Shown here piece after piece: positions 50,538 to 58,983 of a stretch of 64,000 bases of DNA (position 1 is its first letter; each line of letters begins with the position of its first letter). Location of the stretch: the NCBI GenBank assembly GCA_963757335.1, contig CAVWRJ010000025.1:992001-1056000 (forward strand), written 5' to 3'. The position numbers were made by a program, and so were the translations under genes. The notes under the pieces were generated by a model. The model did no database searches and had not been told where the DNA came from. It saw nothing but the letters and a program-made list of their open reading frames with translations. This stretch comes from DASQPA01 sp963757335 (GTDB lineage: Bacteria; Acidobacteriota; Thermoanaerobaculia; Multivoradales; UBA5704).

Positions 50538-50822
50538 TTACCGGGAGGTGGAGGGGCTAGCCGCCGGCGGCAGGGCCAGAGACGCTAGAAACGCGCTCTT
50601 CTCTACTCGCTGGCCCTCCGAGGCCAGAGCCTGAGGTTGGCAAGCGAGGGGATATTTATCGCAGGTGGTGAAGATGTAGTGGGGGCCACTCCCCGGGCAC
50701 GTGCAGCTGGCACCGTGCGCAAGCTGCCCGCAGGTCGCGCAGGACGGCCAAATGGCCCAACTCGCACCCGGAACCAGCAGAGCTGCGAGAACGACTGCGA
50801 TGGCGACGAGCTTCATCTTCAT
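50538..50822 (-). CDS. Small secreted cysteine-rich protein
   Basis: This 94-residue product starts after an ideal AAGGAGG. The signal peptide is KLVAIAVVLAALLVPGASWA. The mature part holds six Cys within about 40 residues: PSCATCGQLAHGASCTC, then TTCDKYPLACQ. The tail is Ser/Ala-rich. The Cys spacing could hold two or three disulfides or a metal. No family is recognised. It stands alone between the toxin pair and the transposase region. Confidence 0.7.
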   Translation of the reverse strand: MKMKLVAIAVVLAALLVPGASWAIWPSCATCGQLAHGASCTCPGSGPHYIFTTCDKYPLACQPQALASEGQRVEKSAFLASLALPPAASPSTSR

Positions 50823-50937
50823 CTCGACCTCCTTGAGTAGATTTTTTAAGAGCTTAGGCTAAGACCCAAAGATATGCAAGGTTCAAGATATGCGCTTTGC
50901 ACTGTGGACATGGTGCGGACACGGCGCTGCTGGACTC

Positions 50938-50997
50938 GGTGCCAGCTGGACATGGTGCCAGCTGTTCGGCACCGGTTCGGTGCCGGTTCGGTGCCGT
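50938..50997 (+). repeat. Short direct and inverted repeats upstream of the Y1 transposase gene
   Basis: GGTGCCAGCTG occurs twice 16 bases apart, and GGTTCGGTGCC occurs twice in tandem, each able to pair with nearby GGCACC. Such small palindromes beside RAYT-type transposases are often the REP sequences they cut. The rest of 50823-51115 shows nothing else. Confidence 0.45.
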
Positions 50998-51115
50998 TGG
51001 GCCGGCAAGCTTCGAAGCCTTTTGATAGCAACACTTACAGCGACCCTTGCCCACTGCCGAAAGAAAGTTCGAGATTCCCTGCAAGATCTCCGGGCTTTTT
51101 GCGTCCTTCCCCACC

Positions 51116-52039
51116 ATGGGACGACGCCTACGCTATCTACCCCCCGAGGGGAGCGGTCTTGTCGAGGTCACCTGCCGGACTCTCCAAGGCCGCTTTCTCC
51201 TCACCCCTAGCACGGAGCTCAACGAGGTCATCCTCGGTGCCCTTGGACGGGCGCAGGAGCTCTACCCGGTCGATATCTGCGCTTTCGCCTTTGCTTCCAA
51301 TCACTTCCACCTCCTACTCCGGGTGGAGTCCACCCACCGCATGGCTCAGTTCATGGGGCACTTCAACTCGAACCTCGCCCGCGAAGCCGGCCGACTGGCC
51401 CACTGGCGCGAGAAGTTCTGGGGCCGGCGCTACCAGGCCATTCCGGTCAGCGAGGAGGAGGTGGCCCAGGGCGAGCGGCTACGCTACATCCTGGCGCACG
51501 GCTGTAAGGAGGGGCTGGTCGAGCGTCTGCGAGACTGGCCCGGGGTCTCCGCCGTCCGCGCTCTCGTGAAGGAGGAGCCCCTCCAGGGTTACTGGTTCGA
51601 CCGTACCCGGGAGCACGCAGATCGGCGCCATGGCCGCGCCTTCGAGCGCCTGAGCTATGCCACTCCGTACACGGTACACCTCCAGCCGATTCCCTGCTGG
51701 GCGCACCTCCCGAGCGCCGAGTACCAGCGGCGCATCGCGGAGATCGTCGACGACATTGAAAGTCAGGCTGCCCGCAAGCGCCAACTCAGCGGTATTCCCG
51801 CCAAAGGTCCAGAGGCCATCCGGATTCAAGGGCCTCACGAGGCACCGGAAAAACTGAAAAACTCCCCAGCGCCACTGTTTCACGCGGCGAGCAGGAAGGT
51901 CCGGCGAGAGCTCTACGAAGCCTACAAGCAATTCGTAGCAGCATTTCGAGATGCCGCCGTGAGGCTCCGGGCCGGCGAGTTCGACGTCCCTTTCCCAGAG
52001 GGGTGCTTCCCTCCCGCTTTACCGTGGGTGAGCGGATAA
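51116..52039 (+). CDS. REP-associated tyrosine (Y1/RAYT) transposase
   Basis: This protein has about 307 residues. The single-strand transposase domain of the IS200/IS605-like Y1 family has FASNHFHLLLRVE with the metal-binding HxH (HFH), then FNSNLAREAGRLAHWREKFW, and RLRYILAHGCKEGLVERL with the likely nucleophile Tyr. The longer C-terminal part is typical of domesticated RAYTs. The start is uncertain: the ATG at 51116 begins the domain, and a TTG at 51047 would add 23 residues. No terminal repeats of a full IS are seen, which also fits a RAYT that mobilises REP palindromes and not itself. Confidence 0.85.
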   Translation: MGRRLRYLPPEGSGLVEVTCRTLQGRFLLTPSTELNEVILGALGRAQELYPVDICAFAFASNHFHLLLRVESTHRMAQFMGHFNSNLAREAGRLAHWREKFWGRRYQAIPVSEEEVAQGERLRYILAHGCKEGLVERLRDWPGVSAVRALVKEEPLQGYWFDRTREHADRRHGRAFERLSYATPYTVHLQPIPCWAHLPSAEYQRRIAEIVDDIESQAARKRQLSGIPAKGPEAIRIQGPHEAPEKLKNSPAPLFHAASRKVRRELYEAYKQFVAAFRDAAVRLRAGEFDVPFPEGCFPPALPWVSG

Positions 52040-52278
52040 AGACACACAGCTCGAACGCCATGACCAAGTCTTTGGTATCTCTCGCGATCGAGGGGTGGGT
52101 AGAGGTCTGCTCTTTTTATGCCACCGAGAAGGGCAACGCCGACAGGCAGGCATCGGCGAGCCCGATTCGAGCCCTTTCAGCGACCACTCCTCCTAAAAAG
52201 CAGGGAAGACAAGCCCGAGATAGCACCCAAGAGGAGAGTGGCCATCTCCGATACCACCATAGCTTTCCTTATCGGCTG

Positions 52279-53710
52279 GCACCTATCGGCGGGGCACGAA
52301 ATCGTCTGCGAAACGGATCAGGAATGCCGCCCCTTGCAGCCGGGGCTTGACCGTTGTCTCAAACCATTCGTCCAAAACCTTGTGGAGATAGATGTTCGAC
52401 AGAAGCGGAGAGATGACTCCTCCCTGCGGAGTTCCTGTAGTCGCATGGCTGAAGTTTCCACCTTCCATCACTCCCGCCTTCAGCCACTTGTCAATGGCGC
52501 GGCGGAGCACCCCGTCGCGTACCCTCTGGTCCAGAAAGTCCCTGAGCTGACTGTGGTCTAGATTGTCGTAGAAACCCTCGATGTCGGCCTCCAGAACCCA
52601 ACCCCCACCCATCGCCATCAAGCCTCGCCACAGCTCCCTGATCGCCTGATGCGCCGATCGCCCTGGTCGAAAGCCGTACGAACAGTTCAAAAAGTCCTGC
52701 TCGTAGACCGCTTCCAGTACCATCGCGACCGCCCTCTGGAGGATTTTGTCCTCAAAGGTCGGCACCCCGATCGGCCGCTTCTTCGACGGGTCGCTCCCTT
52801 TCGGGATGTAGACTCGACGGACCGGCGGCGCTTTGTAGGAGCCCGAATTGAAGCGGTCCAAGAGGCTCCGGAGGTTCTCTTCCAGATTCTCTTCGTATGC
52901 CGCCGCGGTCCGGCCGTCTACGCCCGGAGCACCGTCTTTGCGCGTCAGACGATAAGCTTCCTGTAGAAGGTCGAGGTCGACGTGATGGGCCAAGCTCATA
53001 AAGGCCCGCTGCGGGTCTTCCCTCGCCAGTTGTGCTATCCGTTGTAGTTTCGTTGAGACGCTTTCAAGGTTCGGTGACCTTGCCATCTTTCCCTCCAACG
53101 GTTCCGTGACCCGACGCCCCTCTTTCCTCCACGGGGTCCCTCGGGGTGGTTCCCCCGCTTCCTTGGTACTACTGGGGCGCTAAGACGCCCTGAGTCCATC
53201 CCACCGCGCTTCGTTTCCTTCGCTTGGCGGTACCGCGGGTACGCCCGCCGATTCGATCCCACAGGGTGCGGACGTCCTCTGCTGTGGGCCTGGACCTTTG
53301 GTCTCCCGGAGCCCAGCCGGGATTGGACCGCGGAGATCTCAGGGTTCTCCCAGGTTCCTGGGTGACCCGATGCGTGTGCATGCCCTGGGCTGATACCCCG
53401 GGGGACCCTCGACGCCAGGCCTATAGAGCGCCGAGGAGATAGCCTTCCGCCGGTGCCACGACGTCGGCTCCCCGATCACGATCTATCGAGGCTGCATTAC
53501 CACGGCCTACACACTCGCTGTCTACGCCTCGCAGCGCCGGGTTACCCCGACGGTACGCAAGACTCGCTTCCGGTGGGTGGCCAGCCCTTACCGCGTAGGA
53601 TTCGGACCTACCGGGCCACAACGAAGAGTTTCAGGATCTGACTACTTCATCCGTCCTCCCTTCCCAGGCTTGGCCTGGCGCAAGGCACCTATCGGGGTAA
53701 CCCGCCACAC
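52279..53710 (-). mobile_element. Group II intron, 3'-truncated
   Basis: On the minus strand the intron begins GTGTGGCGG (consensus GUGYG) at 53710, directly after the stop of a trypsin-like gene. About 620 bases follow with the look of domains I-III of a bacterial group II RNA (for example TAGTCAGATCCTGAAACTC and GTAGTACCAAGGAAGCGGGG), then the reverse transcriptase gene. The element breaks off just after the FADD motif. The 3' part of the protein and RNA domains V-VI are missing, so splicing and mobility are lost. GGCACCTATCGG lies at both ends (52279-52290 and 53684-53695). The RNA part fills 53087-53710, where no other gene is seen. Confidence 0.82.
52283..53086 (-). pseudogene. ltrA: Group II intron reverse transcriptase/maturase, truncated
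   Basis: This fragment of about 267 residues is typical of group II intron-encoded proteins: LLQEAYRLTRKDGAPGVDG, RRVYIPKGSDPSKKRPIGVP, YGFRPGRSAHQAIREL, VLEADIEGFYDNLDH, GTPQGGVISPLLSNIYLH and the catalytic FADD. It ends right after FADDFV with the unrelated PRR and a stop, so the thumb/maturase domain and any endonuclease domain are lost. GGAGGGAAAG supports the ATG at 53086. It should be inactive as a maturase. Confidence 0.9.
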
Positions 53711-54360
53711 TCCTAGAACCGCAATCCGCAAGACTTTGCCCGAGCCTCTTTGTATACTGGGTTAGACCGGATCGTGCCCTCACAGAAGTATTTATATTCA
53801 ACATGCCCCAGAATGTCCTTCTTCGATTCCTCCCAAGTCCTTATAATCTCGATATTAGCATGTCTTTGGTTGCCCAGATCAGCGGCTTTCAGGCCATTGC
53901 AGATATCTCCTTGATTATTGCCGCCGCCCAGCCAGCCAGAATCTTTTTTCCACGCATTCATTGAGCCCCAGCTTTCGACACCATTCTCCTCAGCACGGCA
54001 TGATGCATAGCAATCGACCGGCAGTGGCTTTAGATGGTCCATCGAGAAATCTACGTTATGTTTCCGCAAGAGAGTAACAGCAGGAGCAATAGCGACAAGG
54101 TTATTGCTCCTCGTACCTACCGAGCGGCCACCGTGAACTAGTCCCACAACGCCACCCTCTTCGTTAAAAGCGGGGCCACCGCTGACTCCCTCGTCGATAT
54201 TACCATCGGTCTCAAAAAAGCCTTTGGGGCCGGAGGTGTTCGCCACGGCCACTGACGTTGGAGTTAGCCCTGATGAGCCAGGGAAACCAAGAATTAGAAG
54301 TCGGTCGAGCACCTTAGAGCGTCTAACAAAACCGCGACTTGTGTTATCCTTTGACGTCAT

Positions 54361-55163
54361 ATGGGAGCACTTGTAGACGAAACTCTATGGCAGCATGTGG
54401 CGCCTTTGTTGCCCCCGGACAAGCCAAAGCCAAAAGGTGGTCGCCCTCGCGTGTCCGATCGTGCAGCCTTGGCAGGCATCCTCTTCGTCCTTCGCAGCGG
54501 CATCCCCTGGGAGATGCTCCCCAAAGAGCTGGGCTGTGGCAGTGGCATGACCTGCTGGCGTCGTCTTCGAGACTGGCAAACGTCTGGTGTCTGGGACCGC
54601 CTCCACCAGGTCTTGCTAGATCGGCTCGGCCAAGCCGATCGCATCGACTGGAGCCGCGCCTCCATTGATGCCTCGACAGTACCCTCTCCAGGGGGGGCGA
54701 AAAAACCGGACCGAATCCAACGGATCGCGGCAAACAGGGCACGAAGCGCCATCTTGTGGTCGACCGCCAGGGCATCCCGCTCGCGATCGTATTGACTGCC
54801 GCCAACGTCAACGACACCACGATGCTCGGGTCGACTCTTGACGCCATCGATCCGATCAAGCTTCCCCGAGGACGGCCGCGCAAGCGTCCCGACAAGTTGC
54901 ATGCGGATAAGGGATATGACTCGAAGAAGAATAGGGCCCTCTTGCGCCAGCGTGGCATCACGCCGCGGATTGCCCGCAAGGGCATTGAGTCCAAGGAGCG
55001 ACTCGGCCGGCATCGCTGGGTTGTCGAGCGTACGCACTCGTGGCTGAATCGTTTCAGGAGACTCAAGATCCGGTATGAACGTCGCGCAGACATCTACGAA
55101 GCTTTTCTCAAGATCGGCTGTGCGCTTATCTGCTCGCACCTACTCGAACGGGGGTTTTGTTAG
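54361..55163 (+). CDS. IS5-family DDE transposase in two frames joined by a -1 slip
   Basis: The first frame (54361-54795) carries the N-terminal DUF4096-like part (WQHVAPLLPPDKPKPKGGRP, SGIPWEMLPKELGCGSGMTC) and the first Asp in ASIDASTV. The second (to 55163) carries LHADKGYDSKKNR with the second Asp, and RHRWVVERTHSWLNRFRRLK with the catalytic Glu. The frames join at GCGAAAAAACC (A6 at 54700-54705), where a -1 slip continues as KTGPNPTDRGKQG, the family sequence. The joined protein has about 267 residues. Two-frame transposases of this kind are normal in the IS427 group. Confidence 0.9.
54700..54705 (+). promoter_or_regulatory. A6 slippery site for -1 programmed frameshift in the transposase
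   Basis: Zero-frame codons are GCG AAA AAA CCG. Shifting back one base inside A6 enters the second frame with the family sequence intact. A G7 run lies just upstream. Confidence 0.7.
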
Positions 55164-55567
55164 GCGCTCTTAACTGCCTTGCTTCCAATAGCAACGGCTC
55201 GCCGACAGGCGAGGGACTGCGGAAACTTCCATAAGGAGATATCACTCTGGCTGTCGGTATCGATAAATGTGAGCTTGTAAGAGACGCCTTGGCGTTGGCC
55301 AACGATTCCTTGAAGAAACTCATTCGCCCCGGGGTTTAGATGAGCTGCTGTCAACAAAAATCCATCATGCGAGACGATTAAGCCACTTCCCCGATCCACT
55401 GCTCCAACCTGGCTATCATCACTGCTCTTCTTCTCAATATATACGACTGAGGGGGCATTATTGTCATAAATATCTTTAGGCGTGAGTGCGTTAGCCTCGG
55501 AAGCAAGTAGCACTGTCGCTATCAGTAACATAGATCTCGTCACATGCGCTCCTTTCAATAAGGAAGT

Positions 55568-56335
55568 CTAAACTATTTTGACAAAACCGTTGATCCTTAA
55601 GCGTACCTTAACAATTTGACTGCAAGTTCCGCTGTGAGAACGATAAATACAACGGTCAAAAATCTTACTTTCCTTCGGAAATTGCGCCATACTAATAATG
55701 CCCGACTTACCACTCTTGGATTGGTTGCCACCGATAATTTGTAATTGTTCTCCCGCGGGAGCCGCTGCAAGAAAGCCAACATGCCCAAGTCCAATAGGCG
55801 CATTATCGGTGATGCGGTGACAACTGAATATGGCAAGGTCGCCAATTTTGGGCTCTGCGGTCAGCACAAAGTGCGGAGAATTTATAAAAGATTGAGAACT
55901 CGGACTACGACTTCCTGGGCGCTCGGCACGCTCAAGACACCAATTCACGAAAGCCGCGCACCACGGGACCATGTCGCTCGATGCAGTGTAATTAGTGGCC
56001 GAAAAAAATTCAACTATCAGCGGATTCCAAGAATCGCTTCGAGGCCATTGCTCAATATAATGCGCGTCGACCTTTGCCCCGTCGAGAAAATACCGAGCGA
56101 CATCGATTGGACGAGGGCCAGTAGGGGCAGATCTTAGAATTCTTTGCGCAGTCTCTCGTTCCTGTTGTTTCGGCGGTTTACTGCCAAACAGATTTAATGG
56201 ATTTATCTCACCAGGTACTGTGAGTTCTTCGGTTGGAACCGCCCAGAAAACATCATCTTCTAGTGCACGGAGTTTCCGTGCGAAAACGAAGGGACCCAGT
56301 GCAAGTGCGATACTTACCTCACGACGCGAGATCAT
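55568..56335 (-). CDS. Exported cysteine amidase, TIGR02594/CHAP-like peptidoglycan hydrolase
   Basis: This 255-residue protein has an N-terminal twin-arginine-like signal (ISRREVSIALALGPFVF). The catalytic part has MVPWCAAFVNWCLERA with the nucleophile Cys (about residue 125), KIGDLAIFSCH, GLGHVGFLAA with the His, and IIGGNQSKSG with the third residue. This is the order of the TIGR02594/NlpC-like family of wall amidases. AT-rich for this window. The trypsin-like gene follows with its start 24 bases away, so the two formed an operon of exported hydrolases before the IS landed. Confidence 0.82.
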   Translation of the reverse strand: MISRREVSIALALGPFVFARKLRALEDDVFWAVPTEELTVPGEINPLNLFGSKPPKQQERETAQRILRSAPTGPRPIDVARYFLDGAKVDAHYIEQWPRSDSWNPLIVEFFSATNYTASSDMVPWCAAFVNWCLERAERPGSRSPSSQSFINSPHFVLTAEPKIGDLAIFSCHRITDNAPIGLGHVGFLAAAPAGEQLQIIGGNQSKSGKSGIISMAQFPKESKIFDRCIYRSHSGTCSQIVKVRLRINGFVKIV

Positions 56336-56393
56336 GTGCGCTCATTCCTTTCTAATGGGAATACGTCTTATTTATCGTTATTTCAATGAGGGG

Positions 56394-56783
56394 TTAGCCC
56401 GCTGGTTGGACGAGGTTGATGAGATTGCCACAGGTGTCTTCGAACAACACTACGGTGACGGGCCCCATGCTTTTCGGTTCGCCACGAAACTGGACGCCGA
56501 GATTCTTCAGGCGTTGGTATTCGGCGGCAATGTCTTTAGAGATAAAGGCAGTGGCTGGAATGCCGGCTGCGAAGAGAGCCCGCTGAAACTCACGGGCCGG
56601 CGGGAACGCCATGGGCTCCAGCACGAGCTCAACGCCAGCTACGCCTTCTGGCGAGGACACCGTCAGCCAACGGAACTCGCCCATCGGGATGTCGTTCTTC
56701 TTCTCGAACCCGAGGACCGACGTGTAGAAGCGAAGGGCTCGGTCTTGATCGTCGACCATGACGCTGGCCAATGTGATCTGCAT
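56394..56783 (-). CDS. VOC-family (glyoxalase-fold) protein
   Basis: This 129-residue protein has the two beta-alpha-beta-beta-beta halves of the VOC fold: ITLASVMVDDQDRALRFYTS at the start, then VAGVELVLEPM, and in the second half YQRLKNLGVQFRGEPKSMGP and VVLFEDTCGNLINLVQP. The metal positions (around VMVDD, VELVLEP and LFEDTCGNLINL) are conserved in type. Substrate unknown; relatives include bleomycin/fosfomycin resistance and glyoxalase enzymes. GC-rich again, unlike its AT-richer neighbour. Confidence 0.88.
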   Translation of the reverse strand: MQITLASVMVDDQDRALRFYTSVLGFEKKNDIPMGEFRWLTVSSPEGVAGVELVLEPMAFPPAREFQRALFAAGIPATAFISKDIAAEYQRLKNLGVQFRGEPKSMGPVTVVLFEDTCGNLINLVQPAG

Positions 56784-56888
56784 GGTTGCCTCATTGCTGT
56801 CGCTGCTTAAGCTCCTGAACCGCGATTCGTCTCCGCGATACTACCGCAGTGCCTGTCGAGACACCCAAGCCTGCCTCTACGCCATCCC

Positions 56889-57570
56889 AGGCGATGAGAC
56901 GCTAGACGCCCCAGGAGATGAGACGCTAACCCCTGAGCCGATCAGGCTCAACCTGGCGCCCGTGAGGCACCCTCTTTGTGAGCTTCGCGGAAGAGCGCTG
57001 GAGCCCCTCGGAAACGCTGCTAAGCCTCTTATCTGCATTGGCTTCACCCAAAACGTGTCGGCGACCACGGCGTACCACCTGTTGGTGGCCGTCAGGGCTG
57101 GGAGGGACCCCGCACGCGGAAAGGCAGGACCCAGCTGGCGACGCGCGATGAGACGCTAGACCGTTTTTGGAACGCTCCAGCTCCCTTTTGAGGCGCTGCA
57201 CTCCCCTCTTGAGACACAAAAAAGCTCCCTTGAGACGCTGCGGCGGACGACAGAGACGCTGCAAAGTCGAATTGAGACCCTGGAAACGCCGGTTGAGAAA
57301 GCAGAAATAAGACTGGAGACGCTAGAATTCAACTTTGAGACACTAGAGAAGGTCTCGGAGACACTACGAAAGGTCCCGGAGACACTAGAAAGTCAGATGG
57401 AGACGCTGCGGTGAGGATCGGAGACTCTCAAGCTCTCTTTATTGCGTCTCCATTCGACTTTCCAGCGTCTCCAGCGACCTTTCCCATGTCTCTATCGACG
57501 TTTCTCAGGTCTCCAGCGGCCGTTCCAGCGTCTCAAACGACCTTCGTAGTATCTCAACGGAGTCCTTGTC
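56889..57570 (+). repeat. Heptad-phase inverted 21-bp array, copy B
   Basis: This fills the gap between the VOC and aminotransferase genes. The leader block 56889-57158 matches that of copy A. Left-arm units (TTGAGACGCT type) start at 57188, 57209, 57230, 57251, 57272, 57293, 57314, 57335, 57356, 57377, 57398 and 57419: exactly 21 bp each. After the hinge, reversed units start at 57443, 57464, 57485, 57506, 57527 and 57548, again exactly 21. The plus-strand frame 57160-57414 is open for 84 codons and reads a coiled-coil pattern (RLETLEFNFETLEKVSETL) but has no usable start codon. The hinge ATCGGAGACTCTCAA is shared with copy A. Confidence 0.87.
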
Positions 57571-57600
57571 CGGCTCCAGCCCGGAATCCGACGCCTCGCC

Positions 57601-58818
57601 TCAGCGCACCGCCCGGTCGATCACCCGCGCCAGGCGCTCGATGCCCTCGTCGATCTCCTCGGGGGTGAGATTGCCGAAGGAGAGGCGCAGGCAGTGGCTG
57701 GCGTGGCGGCTCCCCTGGACGGCGAAGGCCATGCCGGGGCTGAAGGCGACCTGCTCGGTCTCGATGGCGGTCCGCACCAGTTGGGCGGTGTCGATCCCCT
57801 CCGGCAGCTCGACCCAGACGAACATCCCGGCGCTCGGCCGATTCCAGCGCGCCACCCCGGCGAGCCGGCGGTCGAGAGCGGCGAGGAGGGCATCCCGCCG
57901 GCTCCGGTACTCGGCGCGGAGGAGAGCGAGGTGGTCGGGAAGCTCCCCCGAGTCCAGGAAGGCGGAGATCATCCGCTGGCTGAAGCTCGGGGTGTCGAGG
58001 TCGGCCGAGTGCTTCAAGGCCGCGATCGTCCCCACCAGCGGCTCGGGGACGACCATCCAGCCGGCGCGGAGGCCGGGGGCGAGGATCTTCGAGAAGGAGC
58101 CGAGGTAGAAGATCCACTCGTCCTCGAAGGCGCGGAGCGGCGGCGCCGGGCTCTCCCCGTAGTAGAGAAAGCCGTAGGCGTCGTCCTCCAGGATCGGCAT
58201 CCGGTGGCGCTTCGCGAGGCCGGCCAGGCGCTGCCGCTTCTCCACCGGGAGGCTCACCCCGAGGGGGTTGTGGCCGTCGGTGATGAGATAGAGGAAGGCC
58301 GGGGCGGGGCCCTCGTCGAGGTGCCGCTCCACGGCGTCGGCGTCGATCCCGGTGTCGAGGTCGGTCGGCACCGAGAGGATCTCCGGCTCCAGCCGCTTGA
58401 TGGCCATCTGCATGCCGTCGTAGACCGTCCGCTCGAGCATCACCCGGCCGCCGGGGACCAGGAGGAGCCGGGCGAGGAGGTCCATCGCCTGCTGCGAGCC
58501 GGTGGTCAGGAAGATCTGCTCCGGCCGGCAGGTGACGCCGCGCATCCGCATCAGCTCGACGATCTGGGCTTTGAGCGGCGGGTAGGGGATGCCGTACTGG
58601 AGCGACAGCCGGTCGGAGGCCAGGAGATCGGCGGCCGCCCGGGCGAGACCGGCGACCGGGAAGAGGGCGGTCCCCGGGAGGCCGACGGCGAACGACAGCA
58701 CCCCGGGGCGCGACGCCATCCCGAGGACCTCGCGGAGGGTGGACTGGCTCATGGTCTTCCGGGCGTGGGCGATCGCCCGCTCGGCGGCGGAGGGCTGGGG
58801 CTCGGTTTCGGGGCTCAC
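57601..58818 (-). CDS. PLP-dependent aminotransferase, class I/II (2-aminoadipate aminotransferase-like)
   Basis: This 405-residue fold-type I enzyme has SFAVGLPGTALFPV at the N-terminal substrate loop, YGIPYPPLKAQIVELMRMRG, TTGSQQAMDLLARLL, YLITDGHNPLGVSL (binds the cofactor ring), LEDDAYGFLYYG, and the Schiff-base Lys in YLGSFSKILAPGLRAGW. It resembles the LysN/MocR-C-terminal group with wide amino-acid range. The GTG start at 58818 has GAGGAG upstream. The open frame beyond it is only antisense to the DUF4388 gene. Confidence 0.9.
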   Translation of the reverse strand: MSPETEPQPSAAERAIAHARKTMSQSTLREVLGMASRPGVLSFAVGLPGTALFPVAGLARAAADLLASDRLSLQYGIPYPPLKAQIVELMRMRGVTCRPEQIFLTTGSQQAMDLLARLLLVPGGRVMLERTVYDGMQMAIKRLEPEILSVPTDLDTGIDADAVERHLDEGPAPAFLYLITDGHNPLGVSLPVEKRQRLAGLAKRHRMPILEDDAYGFLYYGESPAPPLRAFEDEWIFYLGSFSKILAPGLRAGWMVVPEPLVGTIAALKHSADLDTPSFSQRMISAFLDSGELPDHLALLRAEYRSRRDALLAALDRRLAGVARWNRPSAGMFVWVELPEGIDTAQLVRTAIETEQVAFSPGMAFAVQGSRHASHCLRLSFGNLTPEEIDEGIERLARVIDRAVR

Positions 58819-58927
58819 GATCGTGCTCTCCTCAAAAGGTTGGCTCCGCCGATAGTAGTGCAGCGGCAGGGCGCGAGCGTGCCGCTGATCGGCGTGACTT
58901 CCAGATGCCCGAAGCTCCGCCCCTAGG

Positions 58928-58933
58928 TATACT
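58928..58933 (+). promoter_or_regulatory. Putative -10 box of the DUF4388 gene
   Basis: TATACT lies about 50 bases upstream of the GTG, which has AGAGGAGG just before it. It is the best sigma-70-like hexamer in this gap. No good -35 was seen. Confidence 0.4.
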
Positions 58934-58983
58934 GGGGCAGCTTTTACGCGGCAGGCCAAGCCCCGAGCATAGAGGAGGTCCCG

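Larger units (their letters stand above)
54317..55169 (+). mobile_element. IS5-family insertion sequence, 853 bp, TTA target duplication
   Basis: The ends are inverted repeats GAGCGTCTAACAAAACC (left) and its counterpart GAGCGCCTAACAAAACC read inward from the right. TTA occurs at 54314-54316 and 55170-55172 as the target duplication. One transposase in two overlapping frames. It interrupts the trypsin-like gene. The copy looks complete, with both ends and all DDE residues present. Confidence 0.92.
53713..55543 (-). pseudogene. Trypsin-like serine protease gene split by an IS element
   Basis: The N-terminal piece (55543 to 55173) has a signal (TRSMLLIATVLLASEANA), SGLIVSHDGFLLTAAHL with the catalytic His, and SDISLWKFP with Asp. 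The C-terminal piece (54313 to 53713) has LLILGFPGSSG, EGVSGGPAFNEEGG with the catalytic Ser, and a Cys-containing tail of about 110 residues. Removing the 853-bp IS and one TTA restores an uninterrupted frame ...GSKAVKVLDRLLILGF... The intact protein would be an exported S1-family protease. AT-richer than most of the window and coupled to the amidase-like gene upstream, so probably acquired. GTG at 55543 follows AAAGGAG. Confidence 0.88.

Noticed and set aside
52040..52278. Gap after the RAYT gene
   Set aside because: No gene, clear terminator or repeat that I can support.
54339..54668. Other plus-strand frames inside the IS element
   Set aside because: Shadows of the transposase; they lack DDE motifs.
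57160..57414. Plus-strand coiled-coil gene in copy B
   Set aside because: 84 open codons with fine heptads, but no start codon or ribosome site, and copy A has stops in the same frame.
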